64,000 nucleotides of DNA from Coriobacteriaceae bacterium (GTDB lineage Bacteria; Actinomycetota; Coriobacteriia; Coriobacteriales; Coriobacteriaceae), in the NCBI GenBank assembly GCA_902364975.1, contig CABJFQ010000010.1, positions 28,704 through 92,703 on the forward strand, in the 5' to 3' direction. The first letter of the stretch is position 1; each line of letters starts with the position of its first letter. Below the pieces are notes generated by a model, which saw only the letters and a program-made list of their open reading frames with translations, did no database searches and was not told the DNA's origin. The position numbers were made by a program, and so were the translations under genes. Below are positions 35,521-44,303 of the stretch, one piece after another.

Positions 35521-36903
35521 CTATTCAAACATCTGCGGCAGGTCGATGAAGACGGTTCGATCGCTTTCGTCAGCTTCGAAGCCCGAACGGGAGAAGAATC
35601 CGTAGCGATGGCATTTGAGCCCCGTTGCCTCGACTTGGGTGATTTCCTCGTCGACCATTTTTTGCGTGACGGGGGATTTGCGGAACTTTGCTTCGTAGAA
35701 TGCGTAGCCCTCGGGGTCTTGCGTTACCACATCGAATTCGCCGCTCGTTTTGTTTGCGGGATCGTCGTACCAGTACTTGCCTATGGCATCGAAAGCCGGT
35801 TCGATCTTGCCAGTCCTGTTTTGCCGTACGAGGTATTGACGGCAGATCTCCTCGAACATATGTGGAGTGTAGTTTTCCTCGAAGTCTTGGGAGACGTGAC
35901 GATCATAGAAGACTTCCGGGTCGAGCAGCTGACGCGCAGAAGCATTGCGGAAGACGTAGCGATAGTAAAAGAGCGAAAGTGGGTCCACCACAAAGTAGCC
36001 AGACTTGCGCTTATTCGTAGGGTCGTTGATGGGTGCACGCTTTTGGACGATTTCGAGTGACATGAGCTTGTCGAGTACGTCTGCCATGGCCGGACCGCTC
36101 GAGACGTGCGACTGTGCCAGCACGTCCCCCCAACGGGAGTAACCTTGTGCGAGAGCCCCGAAAACTTCGTTGGCGTTGGTCATCTTCGAGATCTCGGCGT
36201 TGAGATAGGACGGTACTTCGCTTTCTAAGCGGGCGCCAGGTTCTGTGACGAGCTCGATGATATTGTCGCGTACGCTTTGGGACTGATCGATGAGGCGATT
36301 GTAAAAGGGGATGCCGCCAAAAACGCTATAGAGCCGCACCTTGTCCTCGGGTGAGAACGCGGGATAGAACTTTGCAGCGTCAAAGTAATCCATGGGCTTA
36401 AGCTCAAGCGCGAGATCAATTCGCCCGTAGAGGGGGCTTTCATGCTCGATGAGAGATTTCATAATCTCAACATAGGAGCCGCACAGGACAATGTTTAAAC
36501 GTGAGTCTTCCCTGTGAGCGTCGATTGAGGTCTGGAGAATGCTGTCTAAGCCTTTAACCGCATCTCTCAAGTAGGGGTATTCGTCGAGAACGAGGGTAAT
36601 GTTCTTGTCTTTGGCTTGGGCAAACAGAAATTCGATGAGCTCGCGGATGCCCGTGAAGGCGAGCGGAGGAAAGCTTAGCGCTTCAGCAGCAAGGGCGGAC
36701 AGACTCTCGAGGTTGTCTGCCTCGGAGGTTTGGCGGCACTCGTAATAGATCGTTGCGACGTCCGATAAATCGGTTAGCGCCTGCTTGATGAGCTCACTTT
36801 TGCCGACGCGACGCCTTCCGTAAATGAGAACATTGCGCTGCTCGGGCGCATTGAGTGTTTTCTTAATACGGGCGAGTTCAAGCTCCCTGCCAATGAATTC
36901 CAC
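35521..36903 (-). CDS. AAA ATPase, archaeal-type with C-terminal DUF234-like nuclease domain
   Basis: The product is 460 aa with a GTG start at 36903. Walker A is YGRRRVGKSELI (residues 29-40) and Walker B is LVLDEYPYL (about 102-110). The middle segment has PLSLFYYRYVF, and the C-terminal part EFDVV then YAFYEAKF is a restriction-endonuclease-like core. This belongs to the same broad class as the ATPase at 29695 but a different branch. Its ribosome site GGAAGGA lies inside the repeat region described next, so translation may be structure-controlled. Confidence 0.85.
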   Translation of the reverse strand: MEFIGRELELARIKKTLNAPEQRNVLIYGRRRVGKSELIKQALTDLSDVATIYYECRQTSEADNLESLSALAAEALSFPPLAFTGIRELIEFLFAQAKDKNITLVLDEYPYLRDAVKGLDSILQTSIDAHREDSRLNIVLCGSYVEIMKSLIEHESPLYGRIDLALELKPMDYFDAAKFYPAFSPEDKVRLYSVFGGIPFYNRLIDQSQSVRDNIIELVTEPGARLESEVPSYLNAEISKMTNANEVFGALAQGYSRWGDVLAQSHVSSGPAMADVLDKLMSLEIVQKRAPINDPTNKRKSGYFVVDPLSLFYYRYVFRNASARQLLDPEVFYDRHVSQDFEENYTPHMFEEICRQYLVRQNRTGKIEPAFDAIGKYWYDDPANKTSGEFDVVTQDPEGYAFYEAKFRKSPVTQKMVDEEITQVEATGLKCHRYGFFSRSGFEADESDRTVFIDLPQMFE

Positions 36904-36905
36904 TT

Positions 36906-37007
36906 ACTCGGTTCCTTCCGACTCGGTTTTGTCCGAGTTAATTGTATCGCATGAACAAGTTTATGCTCGAGTTTACTCGGACAAAACCGAGTCGGTTCTG
37001 TCCGAGT
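36906..37007 (-). promoter_or_regulatory. Long inverted repeat built from ACTCGG-N6-CCGAGT palindromes
   Basis: Four palindromic units lie at 36906-36923 (partial), 36921-36938, 36975-36992 and 36990-37007. The two pairs are inverted copies of each other, 33-nt arms with about 27 matches, separated by 36 nt. The mismatched core of the gene-proximal unit supplies the AAGGAA ribosome site. Confidence 0.75.
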
Positions 37008-37042
37008 AAGTTTGAATAGCGAATCGAAATTGTTATGTCCAC

Positions 37043-37291
37043 ATGGCGATGGCGAACATGGTTTCCATAAGCGCCGCGTTCGCGCTTGTTATTGCCGCAA
37101 TGCGCTGTGTCGCTGAGGCGCAGATCGTACCGCTCGAAAGCGTCTTTTGGTTGGCGAACCTGGCCACGGGCGTGTTCTGCGGTGCGACGATTTTCGCGGC
37201 CACGTTTGCTGTCCTGTGTGCAACGTTTTTCACGGCGAAAAGACGCCGTGCCAAGCTCGAGGCAGAACTCGACTCCTCAGACGACATCTAA
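37043..37291 (+). CDS. Small membrane protein of unknown function
   Basis: The product is 82 aa with two predicted membrane helices (about residues 5-25 and 36-62) and a charged cytoplasmic tail FTAKRRRAKLEAELDSSDDI. The ribosome site is poor. A terminator follows directly. No family is recognised. Confidence 0.55.
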   Translation: MAMANMVSISAAFALVIAAMRCVAEAQIVPLESVFWLANLATGVFCGATIFAATFAVLCATFFTAKRRRAKLEAELDSSDDI

Positions 37292-37296
37292 TGCGC

Positions 37297-37334
37297 AATG
37301 GGCCGGCTCTGGGTATCCAGAACCAGCCCATTTT
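37297..37334. terminator. Terminator between convergent genes
   Basis: AATGGGCCGGCTCTGG pairs with CCAGAACCAGCCCATT, two G-T wobbles, GTAT loop, T run following. Confidence 0.8.
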
Positions 37335-37381
37335 GATGTTCGATTAGCCGAGTCGGCGCCTCTCACAAAAGTAAGTAGGAG

Positions 37382-40300
37382 CTAGCGAGGCCTATCCGAA
37401 TTGACCTCATTGGCGGTGTCGGTTTCGAGCGCCGTGCGGCGGGCGCTGTAGGCGACGAGGCCGGCGCCTGCCGCGGCGAGTGCTGCAGCGGCTGCCGTAA
37501 GGGGAGCGTTGACATCGCCCGTGCCCGCAAGTGCGCCCGCTTTTCCGGAGCGCTTGTTATTGTCGTGGTCCTTGCCACTGCCGGAGCTGCTTCCGCCGGA
37601 GCCGCCGCCCTCGTCAGTACCGCCGCCACTTGAGCCACCATCGCCGTCCGCCGGCATCGGGGCGTCGTGAAGTCCTGTCGTATCCGCGCTATCGCATACG
37701 CCGACCTGAATTTCTGAGCGCTCGCATGCCGCGTCGGGCACATGAAGCTCGTGCAGTACGGCACCCAGCGCCGAGTTTGCGCCCGGTCGGATTTCCTTGA
37801 GCGTTACGGGATCGAGCGCCACCAGGTCACGCGCCTTCGCATACAGCGTTACGCGTTTGCCCACTTCGTCGCTCCAACTCTCGGGGATAGCGAAGCTCAT
37901 GCGGAACTGTGCCGTGCAACCCGGTGCCAGCACGGCGTTGCCGTTGTCGGCTACCAGCGGGTGCGTTGCAAAACATGCGCCCAGCGTCTCGAGCGCGTAC
38001 TTCACGTGTGCCATGTCGTTGGCCGAAGCGTCTTCGGCAAGCTCTGGATCGTGGATCGAAGCCATGCGTGCGTTCGCTCCGAATCCGATGGATGCGCTGG
38101 AGAACGGCTGGCTGGAGCCCTCTCGGTACAGATCGATCGTGCCGGCGGTCAGCAAAGTGTTGCCGTCGTTTCGCACCGTGACCATGAAGGACTCGCCTGC
38201 TGCTCCGGGCACCACCGCGCCCGAGGTAGCGACCGCGCCCGTCGGAGTGGCACACGCCACCAAGGGCACTTCGATGCCGTGCAGCTCTGCCTCGCTCTGC
38301 TCCGCGCTCACAATGTGCGTGGCGAGCGCGGAGAGAATGCCTCCCGACGTCAAAAATGCCGTTATCTGATCGACGGGATGGTCCAGCTCGCACATCACGA
38401 ACGGCTCCGTGAACAGATCGCCTGCCAAGGTGCTGGCGAAGATGCGGAAGTGCTTGCCCATCACTGCTACCGGGTTGCCTTCTTCGTCGTAGGTTTGTCC
38501 CACCTTGCCATCGGTGTTCTCTACATAGAGCACGCACCTGCCGTTGTTGCTCACGCTAAACGATGCCGGGCCACAGCCTGCCGCGCCCACGGGCCGCGTT
38601 GCAAATGCCGATGCGCCTCGCGTCCAAGTAATATGCTGCAGTTGCTCGTTGACGGTTGCCAAAAAGCCCGTGTGCTGCGGCCACGGTACCGCACGGGGCA
38701 CCGCGGCGTCCGGCGGCATAACGCCCCAGCCCGCAATGGACCGGCCGATCACGGCGTACGATGCGCAGCCGCAACCGTCTGCGGTCTCGTACGCAACGGG
38801 CACCACCATTTTGCCGTTGATGTTTTCGGGCTCGCCCAGCTCGATACTCGAAGGTGCCTGCGGAAAGCGGAGAACTTGGCGGAACGTCAGGCTGTCGCCC
38901 GAAACGTCCGACCACAGGGTAAAGCACTCCAGCGCAACCTCAGCCCCGTTGCCGAGTGCCTTTTCTGCGGTGGTTCCGCGGCGGTGGAGGTAGGCACCCG
39001 ACAGGCGCCCGTCGACCAGCGTCTTGCCCACCGTGATACGCGGGCACTGCAGGCAATGGTAGCCATCCTCTTGCAGGCGGCCGTGCGAGATGCTGCGCCA
39101 TGACGTATGCGACACCACGCGGATTTCGTCATTACTTATGCGCAGGCGTACAACGGACAGTATGCCGGCTGTGCTTGCCGTATCGAAAAGGGTGTTGTCG
39201 CCGGCGGGGCGCTCGCCCGAGACCAGCAGCACGTAGGCGTCCCGGTTTCCTCTACCGTCCGTATATTCCACCACGTCGAAGTCGTAATCGTATATGCTGT
39301 CGCGCTCCACGTCGTTCTCGCCAAACCCAAGGGGAAAGTCCACGGGCATGGGAGCGGACCACGTGCCGTTTGCCTTTGTGTGCACCACCAGGCGCGAGCG
39401 GCCATTGTCGCCGTAGCGCACCGAGGCGATACGGAACAGGCATTCTGCGCCGGCAATCATTGCCAGCTTCATGTGAGCTTCGCTGAGCACGCCGGAAAAC
39501 AGCACACTGTCGCTCGATGGTTTGATACCGCCACGCTCGTCCTCCGATACACCAGCAGAATTGGCGTTGGGGTCCGCAACGGCGTTCGTCGCCTGCCCGA
39601 TATAGGTGTACTTATACATTGGCGCGGCGTTTTCGTCGTTCTCTATCAGTGCATGGACGAAATGCTCGATCTGTCCCGTGTCGTCGCTTTCTGCATTCGC
39701 CTCGAGCTCAATGCGCGTGACCGCTTGATCCCAATCGCGCACGACAGGCGCGGCGTTTACGGCAGTGGCCTTAACCTCGGCGCGTGCGAGCAGCTCGGCG
39801 TTAGTGACGATGGTGGCCGATGCGATAAATTGCGGCACACCACCTGCCTCGGCGTTGCCGCCCGAGCCGAAGCAGGCGTTCAGCGTATAAGGCGTATCTC
39901 CACCCAAGGCCAGCTCAGAGCGCTGGAGTACATACTGGTCGCCGTTGTTCACCGACATATTCCACGAATCGGCGAGTGTGGGCCACGATCCCGACCAAGC
40001 CTTGGTGGTCCACTTGAACATAACGAACTGGAGTATCACATCGACATCGACGTCTGCACCTACGCGCAGTCGCGGAAGCGGGTGTCCATCTGCCTTCTCG
40101 TACCCAATGAACAGCGTGAGGGATGCGGCGCCGCGCACGGCAGACGAGGCGACGCCCGCAACGCCGGCTCCAAAGGTAACGGCAAGCCCGATCTGGATGG
40201 TGAACGAGCCCGACGTGTTTGACCAATCGAGCGAAATGTTTTTAAAAAACGCCGCGCCGCTACCGTGCGTGTGGGCGCCCACGGCGAGCGCCAGTTTTGC

Positions 40301-41749
40301 CAGCACCCAGGGGTTGACGTTTAGGAAAAACGGTACCGGTCCTAGGGTAAACTGCTCAGTCCAATTGAGGTCGGTTCTTACCTGGAAGAGGGCCTTAATA
40401 TTGCCGTATGCGGGGTCGTTGTTGTTGCCCCAGGTTTTGCCCGCCCAATCGTAGGCGAGCGAGCCGTACAGCTGTGTGGCGATATCCATCGTGAACAGCA
40501 GCGTGCAATGGTGGCAAAGGAGCTTGGTGTTTCTTGGATCGGTGCCCGAACCGGCACTCATGCTCTTGTACTGATTCCACTTCCCTTCCATTTCGTCGAG
40601 GTAGCGGCTTGCCTGCTTGGCGCCCGACTCACGCGGCGATTTCTTCCAGTATTCCGGATCAGGATTGCCCGAATCGTTCATATAGCTGGCTGGTTTGTAT
40701 CCTCCGCCAAACAGCACGTATCCAGCAAACGAGAAATCGAAGAGGATCGGAAATGTGGGCATCCAACACGTGAACTTATTACCACCGATGCCGGGAAACG
40801 ATGCGGGGAAATCAAACGGAGTGACCTCTTGGTCCATGGTGGTGGGAATGATGGTGGTCGAGCCCGATTCCGCCTTTGCGGTCGGCGCGGTGACAACGGC
40901 CATGGGGGAGGAGAGCGTGTAGGTTTTGCCCTGATAGTCGAGGACAAAGCGCAGCTTGCACCCTTCTTCCAGAAAGCCCGATGCCGCATCGAGGAACGTG
41001 TCTTCAAGCGTGAACGTTGCCAGATTATCCGAACCCGATGCACTGGCCTTGACTTGGCCAATCTGAGTGACGGTTTCGGGTGAGCTGCCCGCGGCAGGCG
41101 TCACTTTGTTGACGCGCAGCGTTGCCTGTCCGCCCTGTGGCAGATGTGCCTGAACGGTAAAGGCGTGCGTATCGGGCTGCTCGTTTGCCGTGTCGTCCTT
41201 CGGCAATGCCATGAACGTGGCTTCAGCGTACTGGATGTCCCATTCGTCAAACGTGAGTTGGCGGAAGTACGGCTCGCCATCGGAGAGCGGACGTGTGGGT
41301 GCGGTAATGGCGGTGCCGCCTTGGACACGCGCGAGGGGAATCTCGACATCGCGGTAGCCCGCCATGCTAATGGAGATGCTGCCGTTAAAGTCGTACGCGT
41401 CGAGAAGCGTTGCCTCGTCTACGTAGCCTTCCGAAAGTGGCGCGACCTCAAAGATGGCCGTGCCCTCGTCGTCGGTCGTGGCGGTGAGCTGCTTGCCCGC
41501 GGCATAACGCGACGCGAGCGTGACCTGGGCTCCCGTGATGGGCATATTCTTGTTGGCGACGTCGACCGCGACCACACCAAACATGGTGCGCGAGAGAACG
41601 AGCACCCTGAAGGGGTCTTTTTCGTCGGCATAGGCTTCGGTGGGCGCGAACGGCAGCAGGAAGGCATTTTCGCTTCCCGGCACGCGAGGCAACATGATGC
41701 TCACTAGCGAGGACGCTCCGGCAACAAGTAACGAACGGCGGTCAAGCAT
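37382..41749 (-). CDS. Large Tat-exported, sortase-anchored surface protein
   Basis: The product is 1,455 aa from ATG 41749 (MLDRRSLLVAGASSLVS), with GGGAG upstream. The N-terminus carries an RRSLL twin-arginine-type signal. An early part (about residues 55-130) resembles carboxypeptidase-regulatory-like beta domains (GAQVTLASRY, TTDDEGTAIFEVAP). The long middle is beta-rich and unrecognised. The C-terminus has a Gly/Ser/Asp linker, the sortase motif variant LAGTGD, a hydrophobic helix and basic tail SARR. It is displayed on the cell wall; the ligand or enzyme activity is unknown. A LuxR regulator gene precedes it. Confidence 0.8.
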   Translation of the reverse strand: MLDRRSLLVAGASSLVSIMLPRVPGSENAFLLPFAPTEAYADEKDPFRVLVLSRTMFGVVAVDVANKNMPITGAQVTLASRYAAGKQLTATTDDEGTAIFEVAPLSEGYVDEATLLDAYDFNGSISISMAGYRDVEIPLARVQGGTAITAPTRPLSDGEPYFRQLTFDEWDIQYAEATFMALPKDDTANEQPDTHAFTVQAHLPQGGQATLRVNKVTPAAGSSPETVTQIGQVKASASGSDNLATFTLEDTFLDAASGFLEEGCKLRFVLDYQGKTYTLSSPMAVVTAPTAKAESGSTTIIPTTMDQEVTPFDFPASFPGIGGNKFTCWMPTFPILFDFSFAGYVLFGGGYKPASYMNDSGNPDPEYWKKSPRESGAKQASRYLDEMEGKWNQYKSMSAGSGTDPRNTKLLCHHCTLLFTMDIATQLYGSLAYDWAGKTWGNNNDPAYGNIKALFQVRTDLNWTEQFTLGPVPFFLNVNPWVLAKLALAVGAHTHGSGAAFFKNISLDWSNTSGSFTIQIGLAVTFGAGVAGVASSAVRGAASLTLFIGYEKADGHPLPRLRVGADVDVDVILQFVMFKWTTKAWSGSWPTLADSWNMSVNNGDQYVLQRSELALGGDTPYTLNACFGSGGNAEAGGVPQFIASATIVTNAELLARAEVKATAVNAAPVVRDWDQAVTRIELEANAESDDTGQIEHFVHALIENDENAAPMYKYTYIGQATNAVADPNANSAGVSEDERGGIKPSSDSVLFSGVLSEAHMKLAMIAGAECLFRIASVRYGDNGRSRLVVHTKANGTWSAPMPVDFPLGFGENDVERDSIYDYDFDVVEYTDGRGNRDAYVLLVSGERPAGDNTLFDTASTAGILSVVRLRISNDEIRVVSHTSWRSISHGRLQEDGYHCLQCPRITVGKTLVDGRLSGAYLHRRGTTAEKALGNGAEVALECFTLWSDVSGDSLTFRQVLRFPQAPSSIELGEPENINGKMVVPVAYETADGCGCASYAVIGRSIAGWGVMPPDAAVPRAVPWPQHTGFLATVNEQLQHITWTRGASAFATRPVGAAGCGPASFSVSNNGRCVLYVENTDGKVGQTYDEEGNPVAVMGKHFRIFASTLAGDLFTEPFVMCELDHPVDQITAFLTSGGILSALATHIVSAEQSEAELHGIEVPLVACATPTGAVATSGAVVPGAAGESFMVTVRNDGNTLLTAGTIDLYREGSSQPFSSASIGFGANARMASIHDPELAEDASANDMAHVKYALETLGACFATHPLVADNGNAVLAPGCTAQFRMSFAIPESWSDEVGKRVTLYAKARDLVALDPVTLKEIRPGANSALGAVLHELHVPDAACERSEIQVGVCDSADTTGLHDAPMPADGDGGSSGGGTDEGGGSGGSSSGSGKDHDNNKRSGKAGALAGTGDVNAPLTAAAAALAAAGAGLVAYSARRTALETDTANEVNSDRPR

Positions 41750-41904
41750 CTTGGGCTCCCATCCCGCAAATATCGGTGGAAATAATCCAATTTTGCGAGA
41801 TGGTGCCCCGTGGCGGTAGTGCCGTTCAAGGGCCAAAATGTCCAATTTGAGAGAGCGAAGCGCCGGGTTCCGGAACGCGTTCGATGCGCTTGGCAGCCCG
41901 GTCG

Positions 41905-42909
41905 CTAACGCAGCATATGCGCGACCAGCTCGGCGCGTGTGCCGATGCCAAGCTTTGCGTATACGCCGGATAGGCGGTTTTTGACGGTGCCCGGCGATAC
42001 TCCCATGTGGCGTGCGATTTCGGCGTTGGTCCACCCACGACAGGCGAGCATGGCCATGGTGAATTCCGTGGTCGTTAGATCGTCGGCCACGTCCTCGCCC
42101 GAATCGGGGTTGTGGATGCGCCGCCAGCCGTAGCTGAATCGATACGTGATCTCGATGATGCGTGCGAAATCGTCAGGGTATTGCGATTTTAGGCATGCCT
42201 CGATGAGTCCCTGCAAAAGGCCATGGTGTTCGCCGATGAGTTCGATAAGGCCGTCGGGGCGCGCAATGTCCCAAGCGGCGCCAAAATGCGCTTTTGCGGC
42301 GTCGACGTCTTTGAGACTCATACAGGCCATCGAAGCCGACAAGTGCAGGAATAGCTCCGAGATGGGGTAGCTTCCCTGTTTCATAATCAGGGCGTTTTCC
42401 GCCATGCCCAGGCTGCGGCCGTATTCGCCGCGCAGATACAACGCGTGCGCCATCACGTAGCTGGCGAACAGTCGCAGGCCTTCGGGTAGGTGCGCCGCAA
42501 GTGGATAAAACTCTTCGGCAGAATACGGGGAAGGCAAGTGCAGCAGGACGCTCGCGGCCGAGGCGAACAGGATATGCGTGGCGTGGACGGCGGGCGATTC
42601 CTCGTCGGCCGGCGTATCGAGGATGCCCGCAAGGCACCGGCGGGCGTCGGCGATACGGTTGAGCGACAGACTGGCGTATCCGCAGATAAAGCATGCGGAA
42701 TAGCGCAGCGCGGGATCGGTGACGTCAAGATAGGGGTGCGCCGTCTTGGCGGCGAGTGCGGCCTGTCCGCGAAAGTACAGCGCTTCTGCCGTGGCGATGG
42801 CGCGTGAATCGGGGTCGGAAATGCCTGCAACCGCAGCGTCAATCTGCCCCGGCACAAAGGCGGTGCACATCAACGGCATGGGAACGCATGGGTAGCCATC
42901 GCAGTCCAT
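41905..42909 (-). CDS. LuxR-type HTH regulator with helical-repeat sensor domain
   Basis: The product is 334 aa from ATG 42909. Residues 1 to about 250 are TPR-like helices (ALYFRGQAALAAKTAHPYLD, ALYLRGEYGRSLGMAENAL). The C-terminal LuxR HTH is LTTTEFTMAMLACRGWTNAE then IARHMGVSPGTVKNRLSGVY. There is no receiver domain. It lies 155 bp upstream of the surface protein on the same strand and probably regulates it. Confidence 0.85.
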   Translation of the reverse strand: MDCDGYPCVPMPLMCTAFVPGQIDAAVAGISDPDSRAIATAEALYFRGQAALAAKTAHPYLDVTDPALRYSACFICGYASLSLNRIADARRCLAGILDTPADEESPAVHATHILFASAASVLLHLPSPYSAEEFYPLAAHLPEGLRLFASYVMAHALYLRGEYGRSLGMAENALIMKQGSYPISELFLHLSASMACMSLKDVDAAKAHFGAAWDIARPDGLIELIGEHHGLLQGLIEACLKSQYPDDFARIIEITYRFSYGWRRIHNPDSGEDVADDLTTTEFTMAMLACRGWTNAEIARHMGVSPGTVKNRLSGVYAKLGIGTRAELVAHMLR

Positions 42910-43206
42910 CTTCCATCTCCCAACAGCTGGCAACACTAGCAGCAATTGTACTCTTGTTGCTCGGGACTGGAATTTGTGGGTATCGCCTACGATTGTGCCG
43001 AACGTATAAAGGAAGAGTCTATTGGCGATGCTCCCAAGGTGGCTACCGAAGTCTAGCTGACCTTGGGATATAGAAAAACTGCCGCCCCTGCAAAAAGCTC
43101 TGTCGCAGCGATGGGAAACGTATCTCGTTCTGCATATAATGAGGTCATATGACGGTGCGTCTGCATACGCGCGGCGCATTTCCATCGAACCGAGAAGGAG
43201 CTCTGC
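42910..43206. other. Divergent intergenic region before the second GMP synthase gene
   Basis: TATAAT at 43135-43140 is a good -10 for the plus-strand gene; its mRNA leader would be about 60 nt with AGAAGGAG at the end. No other element was recognised. Confidence 0.5.
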
Positions 43207-44187
43207 ATGGATCCCAACAAGCGTCCCGACGACATGGTGCGTATCACCACTCCCGAACTTGCCCAGGTGTTCATCGATGAGCAGGTCGCTGCAATCCGCG
43301 AGCAGATCGGCGACAAGAAGGTCCTGCTGGCTCTTTCCGGCGGCGTCGACAGTTCGGTTGTCGCGGCCCTGCTCATCAAGGCCATCGGCAAGCAGCTCAT
43401 TTGCGTGCATGTGAACCACGGCCTGATGCGCAAGGGTGAGAGCGAACAGGTCATCGACGTCTTCAAGAACCAGATGGACGCTAACCTGGTCTATGTGGAC
43501 GCGACCGATCGCTTCCTGGATAAGCTCGTGGACGTCGAGGAGCCCGAGGCCAAGCGCAAGATCATCGGTGCCGAGTTTATCCGCGTGTTCGAGGAGGAGG
43601 CCCGCAAGGTTGGCGACGAGGTCAGTTTCCTCGCCCAGGGCACCATCTATCCCGACATTCTTGAGTCCCAAGACGGCGTGAAGGCTCACCACAACGTGGG
43701 CGGTCTGCCCGAGGATCTGCAGTTTGAGCTCTGCGAGCCCGTCAAACTGCTGTACAAGGACGAGGTCCGCGTCGTGGGTCGCGAGCTCGGCCTGCCCGAG
43801 AACATGGTCGAGCGCCAGCCGTTCCCCGGTCCCGGCCTGGGCGTCCGCTGCCTTGGTGCCATCACCCGCGACCGTCTTGAGGCGCTGCGCGAAGCCGACG
43901 CGATCGTGCGCGAGGAGATCGACAAGGCGGGTCTGACCATCTGGCAGTATTTTGCCGTCGTGCCCGACTTCCGCGCCACCGGCGTGCGCGAGGGCAAGCG
44001 CGCCTACGATTGGCCCTGTATCATCCGCTGCATCAACACCGTCGATGTCATGACCGCCGAGGTGCCTGAGCTCGACTGGGCGTTGCTCAAGCGCATCACC
44101 GCTCGCGTGACCGCCGAGGTCCCCGGTATTTGCCGCGTTTGCTACGACCTCACGCCGAAGCCCGTTGGCACGGTCGAGTGGGAGTAA
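43207..44187 (+). CDS. GMP synthase synthetase subunit without glutaminase domain
   Basis: The product is 326 aa. It begins with about 35 extra residues, then the PP-loop [15 protein letters not shown] (residues 41-55), [40 protein letters not shown] and the C-terminal dimerisation domain ending TVEWE. It is homologous to residues about 215-532 of the guaA product at 16135. The glutamine amidotransferase domain is absent. Archaeal enzymes split this way use a separate GuaAa; none is encoded in the window. It may use free ammonia or borrow a glutaminase. Confidence 0.9.
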   Translation: MDPNKRPDDMVRITTPELAQVFIDEQVAAIREQIGDKKVLLALSGGVDSSVVAALLIKAIGKQLICVHVNHGLMRKGESEQVIDVFKNQMDANLVYVDATDRFLDKLVDVEEPEAKRKIIGAEFIRVFEEEARKVGDEVSFLAQGTIYPDILESQDGVKAHHNVGGLPEDLQFELCEPVKLLYKDEVRVVGRELGLPENMVERQPFPGPGLGVRCLGAITRDRLEALREADAIVREEIDKAGLTIWQYFAVVPDFRATGVREGKRAYDWPCIIRCINTVDVMTAEVPELDWALLKRITARVTAEVPGICRVCYDLTPKPVGTVEWE

Positions 44188-44220
44188 GCTAACTCAGCTG
44201 GTAGGCGACGAGAACTAGCA

Positions 44221-44253
44221 GATGTGACAAAGGGACAGTCCCTTTGTCACATC
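44221..44253. repeat. Dispersed palindrome (GTGACAAAGGGA type)
   Basis: GATGTGACAAAGGGA-CAG-TCCCTTTGTCACATC, perfect 15-bp arms, after the GMP synthase gene. Confidence 0.85.
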
Positions 44254-44267
44254 CTCGATATTATGTG

Positions 44268-44300
44268 CGGGATGGTACGCCACGCGGCGTGCCATCCCGT
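44268..44300. terminator. Bidirectional terminator hairpin after the second GMP synthase gene
   Basis: GGGATGGTACGCC pairs with GGCGTGCCATCCC with one wobble, then TTCGTTATTTT. The same hairpin with the same preceding palindrome recurs near 50240. Confidence 0.75.
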
Positions 44301-44303
44301 TCG

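Noticed and set aside
37742..39103. Long plus-strand frames opposite the surface-protein gene
   Set aside because: They overlap a continuous 1,455-codon gene with signal peptide and anchor; Arg/His/Cys-rich shadow composition.
44170..44187. Second gene end (GAGTGGGAGTAA) as a third guaA-type att site
   Set aside because: It matches only because the encoded EWE terminus is shared; the 17-bp repeat is not preserved and no flanking island is evident.
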